Shown here: in pieces, positions 19,475 through 33,913 of the stretch
Layout of the letters: every line of letters begins with the position of its first letter
Position numbering within the stretch: position 1 is the first letter of the stretch
Origin: Pseudoxanthomonas broegbernensis
GTDB taxonomy: Bacteria > Pseudomonadota > Gammaproteobacteria > Xanthomonadales > Xanthomonadaceae
Direction: 5' to 3'
DNA length: 64,000 nucleotides
Assembly (NCBI RefSeq): GCF_014202435.1
Contig: NZ_JACHGU010000002.1
Location: 496,001-560,000 of the forward strand
The notes under the pieces: generated by a model
Database searches by the model: none
What the model was told of the DNA's origin: nothing
The model's input: only the letters and a program-made list of their open reading frames with translations
Translations under genes and position numbers: made by a program

Positions 19475-20320
19475 ATGGATCGGTGCGGCAGGCGTGGTCC
19501 CGCGTGGGCGGGGAGGATGCTGTGGGTGCTGGCCGCCGTCGTGGCGGCGAACGTCGGCGCCGATCCAGGCGCGGCCGGGGTGGAGTGGAACTTCGGGCCC
19601 ACCCCAGTGTGGCAGGACGAGTTCGACTATGACGGCGCGCCCGATCCGGCCAGGTGGGGCTACGACACCGGCGGCAGCGGCTGGGGCAACGACGAGCTGC
19701 AGCACTACACCGACCAACTGGCCAATGCCTTCGTCGGCGACGGCCTGCTGACCATCGTCGCGCGCAAGCAGAGGGCGGGGAAGAACCGCTTCACCTCGGC
19801 GCGGCTGGTCTCGCGCGGCAAGGGCGATTTCCTCTATGGCCGCGTCGAGATACGCGCGCGCCTGCCGGTCGGCCGTGGCGCCTGGGCGGCGCTGTGGATG
19901 CTGCCCACGGACAACCGCTACGGCCACTGGCCGCGCTCGGGCGAGATCGACATCATGGAACACGTCGGCCACGAACCCGGACAGGTCCACGTCACCGTCC
20001 ATACCCAGGCCTACAACCACAAGATCGGCACCCAGCGCGGCCAGGCGACGACGGTGGCCGACGCCAGCGGCGCCTTCCACCGCTACCGCGTGGACTGGAC
20101 GCCCGATGCGATCCGCGGCTACATCGACGATGCGCCCGCCTTCGAGTTCGCCAACGAGGGCACCGGTGCGGACGCATGGCCGTTCGACCAGCGCTTCCAT
20201 CTGCTGATGAACCTGGCCGTGGGCGGTAGCTGGGGTGGCGCCCAGGGCGTGGACGAGGCCGCCTTCCCGGCGTGGATGGAGGTGGACTACGTGCGCGTGT
20301 ACCCGCTGCTCGAACCGTAG
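19475..20320 (+). CDS. Secreted glycoside hydrolase family 16 (beta-glucanase/laminarinase-like)
   Basis: 281 residues. An N-terminal signal peptide (about 1-32, hydrophobic MLWVLAAVVAANVGA) is followed by a single GH16 jelly-roll domain. The catalytic motif is EIDIME at residues 157-162, with E157 as nucleophile and E162 as acid/base. Other family marks: VWQDEFDYDG, WGNDELQHYTD, and PFDQRFHLLMNLAVGGSWGG. The EIDIME form without the beta-bulge spacing of lichenases suggests a beta-1,3-glucan target. ATG at 19475 follows GGAG; an in-frame GTG at 19463 is less likely. Xanthomonadaceae commonly secrete such enzymes against fungal or plant walls. Confidence 0.9.
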   Translation: MDRCGRRGPAWAGRMLWVLAAVVAANVGADPGAAGVEWNFGPTPVWQDEFDYDGAPDPARWGYDTGGSGWGNDELQHYTDQLANAFVGDGLLTIVARKQRAGKNRFTSARLVSRGKGDFLYGRVEIRARLPVGRGAWAALWMLPTDNRYGHWPRSGEIDIMEHVGHEPGQVHVTVHTQAYNHKIGTQRGQATTVADASGAFHRYRVDWTPDAIRGYIDDAPAFEFANEGTGADAWPFDQRFHLLMNLAVGGSWGGAQGVDEAAFPAWMEVDYVRVYPLLEP

Positions 20321-20363
20321 CCGCGCATCCTCGCGGATGGCGCGGGCAGCGGCCGCTATGCCC

Positions 20364-21362
20364 TCAGCGCAGGCGGACCACGGTGCGGCCCAGCGAGCCG
20401 CCGGCGAGCATCGTGTCGAACACGCCCGGCAGTTCCTCCAGGGTCGCCTCGCGGGTGCAGATCGCTTCCAGTTGCGCCGGCTTCCAGTCGTCGGCCAGCA
20501 GCGCCCAGATGTCGTCGCGGATGTCGCGCGCGGTGCCGGCCGAGCCGATGCCCAGCAGCGATACCCCGCGCAGGATGAACGGCATCACCGTCAGCGCATC
20601 CAGCGACGCGGTGGCGGCCAGGCCGGCCGAGGCGACGTTGCCGTAGGGGGCGGTCCGGGCCAGCAGGCCGACCAGCATCGGCCCGCCGACGTTGTCCAGG
20701 CCGCCGCCGAAGCGCACCGATTCCAGCGGTCGGCGGGCGTCCAGCGCGTCGCGGCCGAGTACCTCGGCCGCGCCCAGCGACCTCAGGTAGCCTGCCTGGT
20801 CGGCCTTGCCGCTGATCGCATGCACTTCGTAGCCGGCCCGGCTGAAGATCGCCACCGCCAGCGAGCCCACGCCGCCGGTGGCGCCGGTGACCGCCAGCGG
20901 CCCCATCGCCGGCGCCTGCCGGTTCTCGCGCATCCGGTACAGGGCCAGCGCGGCGGTGAAGCCGGCGGTGCCCAGGACCATGGCCTGGCGCAGGTTCAGG
21001 CCCCGGGGCAGGGTCACCACCCATTCGGCGGGCAGGCGTGCGTACGCCGCGTAGCCGCCGTCGCGGGTCTCGCTCAGGCCGCACCCGGTGACCAGCACCG
21101 CATCGCCTTCGCGGAACCGGGGAGCGCTGGAGGCGACCACGTGGCCGGCGACGTCGATGCCACCGACCAGCGGGAAGCGGCGCAGGATCTTGCCCCTGCC
21201 GGTACCGGCCAGCGCATCCTTGTAGTTGACCGACGACCATGCGGCCTCGACCACCACCTCGCCCGGCGAGAGGTCGTCCAGCGACAGCGGCTCGATGCCG
21301 CTGCGGTAGCCGGCGTCGTCGTTGCGGATGCGGAAGGCGGGGAAGGCGGCGGGGATGTTCAT
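20364..21362 (-). CDS. YhdH-family quinone oxidoreductase (acrylyl-CoA reductase type)
   Basis: Zinc-free medium-chain dehydrogenase using NADPH. 332 residues. N-terminal GroES-like fold (SSVNYKDALAGTGRGKI, PLVGGIDVAGHV) and a Rossmann domain with VTGATGGVGSLAVAI. SVNYKDAL and GIDVAGHV are typical of the YhdH/AcuI group, which reduces acrylyl-CoA and detoxifies electrophilic enones. No structural or catalytic zinc ligands are visible. Single gene, transcribed toward the GH16 gene. Confidence 0.87.
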   Translation of the reverse strand: MNIPAAFPAFRIRNDDAGYRSGIEPLSLDDLSPGEVVVEAAWSSVNYKDALAGTGRGKILRRFPLVGGIDVAGHVVASSAPRFREGDAVLVTGCGLSETRDGGYAAYARLPAEWVVTLPRGLNLRQAMVLGTAGFTAALALYRMRENRQAPAMGPLAVTGATGGVGSLAVAIFSRAGYEVHAISGKADQAGYLRSLGAAEVLGRDALDARRPLESVRFGGGLDNVGGPMLVGLLARTAPYGNVASAGLAATASLDALTVMPFILRGVSLLGIGSAGTARDIRDDIWALLADDWKPAQLEAICTREATLEELPGVFDTMLAGGSLGRTVVRLR

Positions 21363-21431
21363 GCGGCGTCCTCGGACTCGGGAAGCCGGATTCTGGCACG
21401 CGCCGCGGCAACGGTTGCGGAAGCCCGATCC

Positions 21432-21531
21432 CGCAGGAGCCGGCCTTAGCCGGCGACAGGGCTTCCGGAGCCGGCGGGGCGCCCGAGGGGCTGCCGGGGC
21501 GGTGCGTCGCCGTCCGAAGCCGGCTCCTGCG
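21432..21531. repeat. 100-bp imperfect palindrome, REP-like
   Basis: Arms CGCAGGAGCCGGC (21432-21444) and its exact complement (21519-21531) continue inward as an imperfect stem containing GGCGACAGGGC. It sits between the reductase and the LOG gene. Xanthomonadaceae genomes hold many such GC-rich extragenic palindromes. A partial likeness, CCGGCGACAGGGC, occurs before carA near 43872. Confidence 0.65.
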
Positions 21532-21588
21532 TCCGGGCGGTGAACCCTGCAGGCCATCGACCTGCCGCGCCGCCGCCGCGCGGTGGCC

Positions 21589-22182
21589 TCAGCGCATGAC
21601 GTCGCGTCGTTTCTCGTCGATCCACTTTGAGGCCTGCGCCGGCTCGTACGCGCGCATCCATTCCAGCATCCGCTCCATGTCGCTGCCGTGCCACAGGTCC
21701 GTGCGCTGGTCCGGGTGCAGGAAGCGCTCGGCGACCATGCGGTCGATCATGCCGATCAGCGGCGCGTAGAAGCCTTCGACGTCGAGGAAGGCGCAGGGCT
21801 TGTTGCCGATGCCGAGCTGGCGCCAGGTCAGCATCTCGAAGATCTCCTCCATCGTACCGAAGCCGCCGGGCAGGGCGACGAAGGCGTCGGACCGTTCGAA
21901 CATGCGCATCTTGCGCTCGTGCATCGAGCCGACGATCTCCAGTTCGGTCAGGCCGCGGTGGGCCACCTCCCAGTCGGCCAGTTGCTTGGGGATCACCCCC
22001 GTGACCTGGCCGCCGGCGGCCAGCACCGCGTTGGCCACCGTGCCCATCAGGCCGACGTTGCCGCCCCCGTAGACCAGGCGCAGGCCTTCCTTGGCGATGC
22101 GGTCGCCCAGGGCGATCGCGCGTTCCGTATAGGCCGGCTTGCTGCCGGCATTGGAGCCGCAATAGACGCAGATGGATTTCAT
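21589..22182 (-). CDS. LOG-family protein (cytokinin riboside phosphoribohydrolase-like)
   Basis: 197-residue Rossmann-fold protein of the TIGR00730/LOG family. Signatures: VYCGSNAG at the start, LVYGGGNVGLMG, and LPGGFGTMEEIFEMLTWRQLG, the PGGxGTxxE catalytic motif that cleaves nucleoside 5-prime-monophosphates at the ribose. Plant and bacterial members release free cytokinin or the base from AMP; the substrate here is unknown. ATG at 22182, overlapping the stop of the small gene upstream by four bases, so the two are probably co-translated. Confidence 0.9.
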   Translation of the reverse strand: MKSICVYCGSNAGSKPAYTERAIALGDRIAKEGLRLVYGGGNVGLMGTVANAVLAAGGQVTGVIPKQLADWEVAHRGLTELEIVGSMHERKMRMFERSDAFVALPGGFGTMEEIFEMLTWRQLGIGNKPCAFLDVEGFYAPLIGMIDRMVAERFLHPDQRTDLWHGSDMERMLEWMRAYEPAQASKWIDEKRRDVMR

Positions 22183-22376
22183 CGCCCGGTTCCGGAAAAG
22201 GGTCGGTCCTTGGGTTTGCGTTGTCGCACCAGCATGGCCGCGCCCAGCGCGATGAAGGCCACGCCGACGCCGCTGAAGGCGATCTGCCGGCTGGCTAGCG
22301 CCCCGAGCAAGAAGAACACGCCGGCGGCGATGTAGAGCCCAGCAGTGACACGAGGCGGGAGTCCCTTGGAAGACAT
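22179..22376 (-). CDS. Small two-helix membrane protein
   Basis: 65 residues with two hydrophobic segments (about 10-27 VTAGLYIAAGVFFLLGAL and 33-50 AFSGVGVAFIALGAAMLV) and a basic C-terminus RQRKPKDRP. The family is not recognised with certainty. It overlaps the downstream LOG gene by an ATGA junction, which supports it as a real gene. Start ATG at 22376; a longer frame upstream would run through the hairpin region. Confidence 0.7.
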   Translation of the reverse strand: MSSKGLPPRVTAGLYIAAGVFFLLGALASRQIAFSGVGVAFIALGAAMLVRQRKPKDRPFSGTGR

Positions 22377-22420
22377 GGCGGGTTCCTGTCGGAGTAACGG
22401 CAGCACGGTATCCGAAGAAG

Positions 22421-25450
<3,030 letters not shown>

Positions 25451-28282
25451 TTACTCGGCGACGATCTGGTTGCCGGGCGGGTTGACCAGCGCGTCGGCGA
25501 CCAGTTGCAACTGCTCCTCGACGTGGTCGGCGAAATGGCCGACGGCCGGGGAGGGCGAGCGGCTGCGGCCGGCGTAGCTCAGGGCCTGGCCCTTGGCCAG
25601 GCAGGCCTGCAGGTGGTGCTTGATCTGGTACCACGCGCCCTGGTTCTGCGGCTCTTCCTGGCACCAGACCACCTCGGCGGCCTTGGCGTAGGTCTGCAGC
25701 ACGGTGGCCAGCGCCTCGCGCGGGAACGGATAGAGCTGCTCGATGCGGACGAGGGCCACGTTGTCCTGGCCGCGCTTGCGCGCGTCCTCCAGCAGGTCGT
25801 AGTAGACCTTGCCCGAGCACAGCACCACGCGCTCGACCTTCTTCGGGTCGGCGGCGGTGTCCGGGATCAGGTGCTGGAACTCGCCGTCGGCCAGCTCGTC
25901 CAGAGTCGACACGGCCAGCTTGTGGCGCAGCAGCGACTTCGGGCTCATCACCACCAGCGGCTTGCGGGTGCCCATCTTCATCTGCCGGCGCAGCATGTGG
26001 AAGCACTGCGCCGGGGTGGTGGGCACGCAGACCAGCATGTTCTCCAGCGCGCACAACTGCAGGAAGCGCTCCAGGCGCGCGGAGCTGTGCTCGGGCCCCT
26101 GGCCCTCGTAGCCGTGCGGCAGCAGCAGGGTCAGCCCGGAGATGCGGCCCCACTTGGCCTCGCCGGAGGCGATGAACTGGTCGATCACCACCTGGGCGCC
26201 GTTGGCGAAGTCGCCGAACTGGCCTTCCCAGATGTCCAGGGTGTTGGGGTCGGTGGTGGAGAAGCCGTACTCGAACGCCATCACCGCCTCCTCGCTGAGC
26301 AGCGAGTCGATCACGGTGGCCTGCTCGGGGCTTTCGACCAGTTGGCGCAGCGGCAGGTAGTAGCTGTCGGTCTTCTGGTCGTGGAGGATGGCGTGGCGAT
26401 GGAAGAAGGTGCCGCGGCCGGCGTCCTGGCCCACCAGGCGCAGGCCGTGGCCCTCGGACAGCAGGGTGGCGTACGCCAGGTTCTCGGCGAAGCCCCAGTC
26501 GCCGGGGATGTCGCCGGCGGTCATCTTCATCCGGTCTTCGTAGATCTTGGCCACGCGCGGATGCAGCGTCACGCCCTGCGGGACGGTGTTGATGATCTTG
26601 GCCAACTGGGCGAGCGTGGCCTTCTTGACCCGGGTGTCGACCGCGTCCGAAAGCGTGCCCGACAGGTACCTGGACCAGTCGATCGACAGCTCGTAGTCCT
26701 CCGGCTTGGAGCCGGCCAGCTCGGTGGTGACCTCGCCGGCGTCGAGCTTGTCGCGATAGGCGTCGACCAGGGCCTTGCCCTCGTCGGCGGCGATCACGCC
26801 GGCCTTTTCCAGGCGCGCGGCGTACATCTCGCGCGTGGTCGGATGCTTGCGGATGGTCTGGTACATGATCGGCTGGGTCGCCGCCGGCTCGTCGGCCTCG
26901 TTGTGGCCGTGGCGGCGGTAGCAGACCAGGTCGATGACCACGTCCTTCTTGAATTCCTGGCGGAACTCGTAGGCCAGCCTGGCCACGAACGCGACCGCTT
27001 CCGGGTCGTCGCCGTTCACGTGGAACACCGGTGCGCCGACCATCTTGGCCACGTCGGTGCAGTACAGGGTGGAGCGGGCGTCGTCGCGGGCGCTGATGGT
27101 GAAGCCGATCTGGTTGTTGACCACCACGTGCACGGTGCCGCCGACGGCGAAGCCGCGCGCCTGCGACATCTGGAACAGCTCCATCACCACGCCCTGGCCG
27201 GCGAAGGCGGCGTCGCCGTGGATCAGGATCGGCAGGACCTGCTTGCGCTCGACGTCGCCGCGGCGCTCCTGGCGCGAACGCACCGAGCCGGCGACCACCG
27301 GGTCGACGATCTCCAGGTGCGAGGGGTTGAAGGCCAGGGCCAGGTGCACCGGCGCGCCGGGGGTGGCGATGTCGGCGGAGAAGCCCATGTGGTACTTCAC
27401 GTCGCCGGCATGGGCCAGGGCGTCGTGCTCGAACTTGCCCTCGAACTCGTCGAACAGCTTGCGCGGGTTCTTGCCCAGGGTGTTGACCAGCACGTTGAGG
27501 CGGCCGCGATGGGCCATGCCGATCACGATGTCCTTGACCCGGTCCATGCCGGACTGGCGGATCACCGTGTCCAGCAGCGGGATCAGCGAGTCGCCGCCTT
27601 CCAGCGAGAAGCGCTTCTGGCCGACGTACTTGGTGTGCAGGTAGCGCTCCAGGCCCTCGGCGGCGGTCAGCCGCTCGAGCACGCGCTTGCGGGTCTCGGC
27701 GCTCAGGCCGTAGTCGCCGCCGGCCGCTTCCAGGCGCTGGTACAGCCATTGGCGCTGCTCGACCTCGGAGATGTGCATGAACTCGGCGCCGATGGGGCCG
27801 GTGTAGGTCGCCTTGAGCCGGGCGAGCAGGTCGCGCAGCTTCATCCGCGGCTGGCCGGCCAGGCCGCCGGTGCTGAACTCGCTGTCCAGGTCGCGCTCGG
27901 ACAGGTCGTGATAGGACAGGCCCAGGTCCGGCGGGTTCATCGGCGGGGTCAGGGCGAGCGGGTCGACCTGGGCGCCGAGGTGGCCGCGGGAGCGGTAGGC
28001 GGTGATCAGGCGGCCGACGTTGCGTTCGCGCTCGTCGCCGGCGCCGGTAGCGACGGCATGGCCGTTGTTGGCGGCTTCCCGCGCGGCCTGGGCCACGTGG
28101 GCGATGACCGCCGAATGCGGGACATCGCCCGCTTCGCGGCCCTGGAACCCGTCGAAGTAGGACTTCCACTTCGGATCGACGCTGTCGGGGGAGACCAGGT
28201 ACTGCTCGTACAGGTCCTCGATGTAGGCGGCATTGCTGCCGAGTTGCGAAGACTGCGCAAACTGCTTGATTGAGTTGTCCAC
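25451..28282 (-). CDS. sucA: 2-oxoglutarate dehydrogenase E1 component
   Basis: Thiamine-diphosphate enzyme that decarboxylates 2-oxoglutarate. 943 residues. An N-terminal helix binding E2 ([24 protein letters not shown]), then [12 protein letters not shown]-like [30 protein letters not shown], the TPP site [14 protein letters not shown] and the second half with [22 protein letters not shown] chose GTG at 28282 because homologues begin [15 protein letters not shown]; the ATG at 28318 would add 12 Pro-rich residues. It starts an operon with sucB and lpdA. Confidence 0.95.
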   Translation of the reverse strand: MDNSIKQFAQSSQLGSNAAYIEDLYEQYLVSPDSVDPKWKSYFDGFQGREAGDVPHSAVIAHVAQAAREAANNGHAVATGAGDERERNVGRLITAYRSRGHLGAQVDPLALTPPMNPPDLGLSYHDLSERDLDSEFSTGGLAGQPRMKLRDLLARLKATYTGPIGAEFMHISEVEQRQWLYQRLEAAGGDYGLSAETRKRVLERLTAAEGLERYLHTKYVGQKRFSLEGGDSLIPLLDTVIRQSGMDRVKDIVIGMAHRGRLNVLVNTLGKNPRKLFDEFEGKFEHDALAHAGDVKYHMGFSADIATPGAPVHLALAFNPSHLEIVDPVVAGSVRSRQERRGDVERKQVLPILIHGDAAFAGQGVVMELFQMSQARGFAVGGTVHVVVNNQIGFTISARDDARSTLYCTDVAKMVGAPVFHVNGDDPEAVAFVARLAYEFRQEFKKDVVIDLVCYRRHGHNEADEPAATQPIMYQTIRKHPTTREMYAARLEKAGVIAADEGKALVDAYRDKLDAGEVTTELAGSKPEDYELSIDWSRYLSGTLSDAVDTRVKKATLAQLAKIINTVPQGVTLHPRVAKIYEDRMKMTAGDIPGDWGFAENLAYATLLSEGHGLRLVGQDAGRGTFFHRHAILHDQKTDSYYLPLRQLVESPEQATVIDSLLSEEAVMAFEYGFSTTDPNTLDIWEGQFGDFANGAQVVIDQFIASGEAKWGRISGLTLLLPHGYEGQGPEHSSARLERFLQLCALENMLVCVPTTPAQCFHMLRRQMKMGTRKPLVVMSPKSLLRHKLAVSTLDELADGEFQHLIPDTAADPKKVERVVLCSGKVYYDLLEDARKRGQDNVALVRIEQLYPFPREALATVLQTYAKAAEVVWCQEEPQNQGAWYQIKHHLQACLAKGQALSYAGRSRSPSPAVGHFADHVEEQLQLVADALVNPPGNQIVAE

Positions 28283-28756
28283 AATGAGGTCGGGTCTGGG
28301 TGGAGGGTGGGCCTGCATGGCCCGGCCCCGCGGAGCGGGCTCGACAGCTCCAAAAAGTATAACCCTCAATACCGGGTGGAAGGGCTTGGCCGAAGGGTGA
28401 AAAAGCCCAAACCGGGCCCTGCGTCATGGCTTGGTTCACACTCGCGCGCAGAAGCCTCCGGGCGCGCAAGCATTCGTCGAGGATTCGTCGGGAAAAGGTC
28501 GGCGATGACAGCTCCATGACATGTACGGCGTGTATGCGCATCCGCCATCGGCGCGGTCCACGCGATCGGCCTTGCATGCTGCGCCACAGGAGGCGTCGGT
28601 CCATGCGCGGCCCGGAAAGCATCCCGGCTCCTGCGCGCGCAGGTTCGTGCGAGGAGCGGGCGGCGGCGCTGCGCACGGAACGCCGCGGGCGGCTTCGCGC
28701 GGGCATGGCGAGGCCGGAAATGGGACGGACCGTGCCGCCTGCCGCATCGGCTTCGC
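28283..28756. other. Intergenic stretch upstream of sucA
   Basis: 474 bases between the sucA start and the end of the GNAT gene. It holds the sucA promoter region. An open frame of 112 codons at 28426-28764 on the plus strand is Arg-rich and looks spurious. No RNA gene or mobile sequence is recognisable. Confidence 0.5.
28356..28361 (-). promoter_or_regulatory. Candidate -10 box of sucA
   Basis: TATACT on the minus strand, 73 bases before the GTG start of sucA, within an AT-rich island (GGGTTATACTTTTTGG). The -35 is weak. Confidence 0.5.
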
Positions 28757-29656
28757 TCAGGTGAGGGCGCGGTATTCGATGCAGGGGCGCGAGCGTTCCC
28801 AGGCGCGGCCGAATTCCCGCTGCAAGCGCCGCGCCTGCACCGGAACCCGGAGGCCGCCCTCGCCGCCGAAGCGGTCGCCCAGCGGGCGGAAGCACATGCC
28901 GCCGGTATCGTTGAAGGCATGTGCGGACGGATAGCCGGCATCGACCGGGTCCTGGACCTGGCGGAAGGCGAACACGCTGGGCAGGCGCTGGGCCAGGGCC
29001 AGCAGCGGCGCGTCGTCGCGCTGGGGCGTGGCGGCGTCCTGCAGCAGGAGGCGCACGCGCCGCTCGCCGGAGCGGATGGCGAAGCGGCGCAGCGCGTCGA
29101 TCACGTCCGTGCGGTCGAGCAGGCCCGGGTCCAGGCGCCGGCTGTAGATCCCCAGTTCGCGCCGGGCGCTGGCGGCCAGCGCCAGCAGCAGCGCGGCCGC
29201 GCCGTCGGCATCGGCGAAGGGAGTGGGGCCGTCCAGGCGGCAGCGCATCTGGCGATGGCCGATGCCGGCCTCCTCGAAGCCCGGGCCGAAGGGCACGAAT
29301 CCCGCACGGGCATAGAAGGGCAATGCATGGCACTGCGCGTGCAGCGACACCTCCGGCCAGCCGCGGCGGCGGGCCTCTTCCACCAATGCATCCAGCAGCG
29401 CGCGGCCGATGCCGCGGCCACGGGCGGAGGCGAGCACGGCCATGCGCCCGATCCGGCGCTCGGGCGTCAGCCGGGCGGTTCCCAGCACCCGGCCGTCCGG
29501 GGCCAGGGCGAGCACGTGGTGGCTCGACGGGTCCAGCGCATCGCGTTCCAGCTCCGGCGGGACCCGTTGCTCGCGCACGAAGACGTCCTCGCGCAGCGCG
29601 TGCAGCCGCGCATGGTCTCGGGCGTAGTCGGCCGCCGCGACGGCGATGCCGGTCAC
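28757..29656 (-). CDS. GNAT acetyltransferase fused to a C-terminal DUF7931-like domain
   Basis: 299 residues in two halves. Residues 1-140 are a GNAT domain: REDVFVREQRVPPELERDALDPSSHHV, acetyl-CoA loop VLASARGRGIGRALLDAL, and HAQCHALPFYARAGFVP, all typical of the ElaA/YjcF-like branch. Residues 150-299 form a second domain with ELGIYSRRLDPGLLDRTDVIDALRRFAIRS, seen fused to GNATs in this family (known as an uncharacterised domain). GTG start at 29656 overlaps the stop of the upstream oxygenase gene. Its acetyl acceptor is unknown. Confidence 0.82.
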   Translation of the reverse strand: MTGIAVAAADYARDHARLHALREDVFVREQRVPPELERDALDPSSHHVLALAPDGRVLGTARLTPERRIGRMAVLASARGRGIGRALLDALVEEARRRGWPEVSLHAQCHALPFYARAGFVPFGPGFEEAGIGHRQMRCRLDGPTPFADADGAAALLLALAASARRELGIYSRRLDPGLLDRTDVIDALRRFAIRSGERRVRLLLQDAATPQRDDAPLLALAQRLPSVFAFRQVQDPVDAGYPSAHAFNDTGGMCFRPLGDRFGGEGGLRVPVQARRLQREFGRAWERSRPCIEYRALT

Positions 29657-30888
29657 ACCGGTGCGTCCGCGTCCGGGTCGTGGCCCTGCAGGGCGTAGTG
29701 CCCGGACTGGTGCAGGGCGAGCACGGCGTCGCGTCCCTTCGGCGACAGGGCCGACCAGGCCGCCGCATCAATGCGCGATGCGGCGGCGATGCGGCGCGCA
29801 TCGGCCACCGCCAGGCCCAGCGTGCGGCCGCTGCAGAACAGGCTGGCGCCGCGGCGATTGCGCCGCCAGGCCATCCGCGACCACGGATGGCGCTGCAGCG
29901 CCGCGCCATGGGCCAGCAGTTCCTCCACGCCCTCGCGTGGCAGCTCCGCGCCGGAAGGCATGACCTCGCCGGCGGCGCGGTAGGTGGTGATGAAGCGGCC
30001 GAACCAGTCGCCCAGGCGGTCCGGGTCGTCCATGCGGATCGCGTTGAGCGCCTCGACCACGCGGCCCATGGCCGCCGCGTCGATTTCCCCCGGGTCGGCC
30101 GGCAGGGCCAGGTCCTCGTCGTGGTAGCGGACGGACTCGTCGGCGTCGATCAACACCTCGTCCAGCCAGTCGCCGATGAGTTCGGCCGAGGACGGCGCGC
30201 GCGTGCCCACCGAGAAGGTCAGGCACGGTTCCTCGGCCACGCCGTGGTGCGGGACCAGCGGCGGCAGGTAGAGCATGTCGCCCGGGCCCAGCACCCAGTC
30301 GTGGGTGGGCCGGAAGCGGCGCAGCAGCTTGATCGCCACGTCCTCGCGGAAGGACAGGTCCGGCGCCTTGCGGCCCATCGCCGCGCTGGCGTCGATCTGC
30401 CAGCGGCGGTGGCCCAGGGCCTGCAGCAGGAACACGTCGTAGTGGTCCACGTGCGCGCCGACCGAGCCGCCGGTGGCGGCGAAGCTGACCATCACGTCGT
30501 CGATGCGCCAGCGCGGAAGGAAGCGGAAGTGATCCAGCACCGCGGCCACGTCCGGGTCCCACTTGTCCACGTCCTGCACCAGCAGGGTCCAGTCGCGGTC
30601 GGGCAGGCCGGGGAAATCCTCTTCCTGGAAGGGGCCGGTGCGCACGTCCCAGCTTCCTTCGGCGCGATCGTGGGCGACCAGCCGCGCCAGGGCGCCTTCC
30701 TCGCAGGCCAGGCCGGCCAGGTCTTCGGGCATGACCGGGGTCTGGAAGCCGGGGAAGGCGTTGCGGATCAGCAACGGCCGTTTGTGCCAGTAGTGGCGCA
30801 GGAACCGCTGCGGCGGCATGCCCAGCGGCTGCCCGCCGGTGGCCTGGATCTCGAATGGCAGGGCAGCGGCTCTCGGCGTCTTCTTCAT
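29653..30888 (-). CDS. RoxA/YcfD-type ribosomal protein arginine hydroxylase
   Basis: JmjC/cupin 2-oxoglutarate and Fe(II) oxygenase. 411 residues. Visible: FLRHYWHKRPLLIRNAFPGF at the N-terminus, metal ligands H146 and D148 in VGAHVDHYDVF and H214 in LVPHHGVAEE, then a C-terminal winged-helix and dimerisation region. E. coli YcfD hydroxylates Arg81 of ribosomal protein L16 and its gene also lies near purB, which supports the call. ATG at 30888. The last codon overlaps the GNAT gene start. Confidence 0.88.
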   Translation of the reverse strand: MKKTPRAAALPFEIQATGGQPLGMPPQRFLRHYWHKRPLLIRNAFPGFQTPVMPEDLAGLACEEGALARLVAHDRAEGSWDVRTGPFQEEDFPGLPDRDWTLLVQDVDKWDPDVAAVLDHFRFLPRWRIDDVMVSFAATGGSVGAHVDHYDVFLLQALGHRRWQIDASAAMGRKAPDLSFREDVAIKLLRRFRPTHDWVLGPGDMLYLPPLVPHHGVAEEPCLTFSVGTRAPSSAELIGDWLDEVLIDADESVRYHDEDLALPADPGEIDAAAMGRVVEALNAIRMDDPDRLGDWFGRFITTYRAAGEVMPSGAELPREGVEELLAHGAALQRHPWSRMAWRRNRRGASLFCSGRTLGLAVADARRIAAASRIDAAAWSALSPKGRDAVLALHQSGHYALQGHDPDADAPV

Positions 30889-31028
30889 CGATGCGGGGGC
30901 GGGGCGGCAAGGCGGCCATTGTCGCGCATGCACGGGTCCCCGGTTGATCGGCAGAACGCCCGCCGGTGCCATCGGTCGCGGAGCGGGCACGGCGGCCGGG
31001 CGGGCGGCCCTCGGCCCGGCCCGCCGCG

Positions 31029-31937
31029 CTAGCGCGGCGGCGCGGCGGCTTCTTCCTCGGCCAAGCGCCGGTCCAGGCGGGCGCGGGCCTTGTCCGCGTA
31101 CGCCCGGCAGGCGCCCGGTGCGGCCAGCGGCTGGTCCGCGTCCGTGCCGATACGCGACAGCAGGCCGCTGGCGGACGGGTGCGGGGTGATCAGGATGTCG
31201 CAAGGCAGGGCGGCGACCGTGTCCAGGCTGCGGCGAAACGCGGCCAGGTAGCCCGGGTGCGCTTCTTCGTCGCCGAAGCGCCAGTCGTCGTCGGAGATCG
31301 CGGTCAGGCTGTCGGCGTAGGCGATGTCCAGGCATTCCCGCCCCTCGCAGGAGCGCCAGGTCCAACTGGTGCTGCCGAGGGTATGCCCGGGCGTGGCGTG
31401 GGCGGTCAGGCGCAGCGGTCCCAGTTCCAGCACCTGGCCGTCGGCGATCGGACGGACCTCGCCGGGCAGCGGCGCGAACGCCTCCAGCACGCCGTACTGT
31501 GGATCGTCGCGGCCGCTGCGGCCGCGGCGCAGCACCTCGGCCGCCGGGGCGCGGGCCACCACGGTGGCGCCGCTGGCCTGCTGCAGCGCGGCGATGCCGC
31601 CGGCGTGGTCGAAATGCTCGTGGGAGCCGGCGATGTAGCGCACGTCGCGCAGGTCGAAGCCCAGGGCGCGGATGTTGGCCTCGATCAGCGCCGCGCCCTG
31701 GGCGGTGCCGCCGTCGAGCAGGACGTGGCCTTCGGGCGAGGCCAGCAGCAGCGCGGTGATGCCGCAGGTGCCCACGTACCAGGTGTCGCCGTGGATGTGG
31801 TGCGGAGCCGAGGGCGTGTCCCAGCCGGCGTCGGCCGGGCAGCGCGCCGGCAGCGGCGCGGCGGGGGCCGCATGCGCGCCGCCGGCCGTGGCGGCCAGGA
31901 GCAGCAGGCCGAGGGGCGGGGCACGGAAGGCGGGCAT
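31029..31937 (-). CDS. Putative subclass B3 metallo-beta-lactamase, exported
   Basis: 302 residues with a signal peptide (1-23, cut near AHA). The zinc site is complete and of B3 type: H106-x-H108-x-D110-H111 in [12 protein letters not shown]185 in [13 protein letters not shown], and H253 in [13 protein letters not shown]210 in YADSL stands where B1 enzymes have a cysteine. [32 protein letters not shown] is typical of the N-terminal half of B3 enzymes. It should hydrolyse beta-lactams in the periplasm, but chromosomal B3-like proteins can have weak activity. AGGA precedes the ATG at 31937. It lies between purB and roxA without co-regulated ampR. Confidence 0.87.
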   Translation of the reverse strand: MPAFRAPPLGLLLLAATAGGAHAAPAAPLPARCPADAGWDTPSAPHHIHGDTWYVGTCGITALLLASPEGHVLLDGGTAQGAALIEANIRALGFDLRDVRYIAGSHEHFDHAGGIAALQQASGATVVARAPAAEVLRRGRSGRDDPQYGVLEAFAPLPGEVRPIADGQVLELGPLRLTAHATPGHTLGSTSWTWRSCEGRECLDIAYADSLTAISDDDWRFGDEEAHPGYLAAFRRSLDTVAALPCDILITPHPSASGLLSRIGTDADQPLAAPGACRAYADKARARLDRRLAEEEAAAPPR

Positions 31938-31969
31938 GCGGGAATCCTGGAAAGCGGGCGTGGGCCGGA

Positions 31970-31975
31970 ACTCTA
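31970..31975 (-). promoter_or_regulatory. Candidate -10 box of the metallo-beta-lactamase gene
   Basis: TAGAGT on the minus strand, 32 bases before the ATG. No good -35 is seen. The 293-base gap to purB holds nothing else recognisable. Confidence 0.35.
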
Positions 31976-32230
31976 GCAGGCGCCCGTGGCGGCGTGCCTG
32001 CCATCGCGGTGCGCCGGAGAGGCACGGCTGGGGGGCGTCCCGGCACGATGCCTGCCGCCACTCATGTCCCCGGCCACGGCCGGCGGCCGGAGCCTCCTCC
32101 TTCTGCTTTCCGTCGGCAGGCATCCGGGACGCTTCGGGTGGGCCGGCCCGCAAAGAGCTGGGTCCCCGCGAGATCGGCCATCCGGCTGCGAGGCGTTTCG
32201 CAGGGACGACGGCCGAGGCGCCTCAGCGCC

Positions 32231-33913
<1,683 letters not shown>

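Noticed and set aside
28426-28764. 112-codon plus-strand frame upstream of sucA
   Set aside because: Arg-rich, no ribosome site, no recognisable domain, and it runs into the end of the GNAT gene on the other strand.
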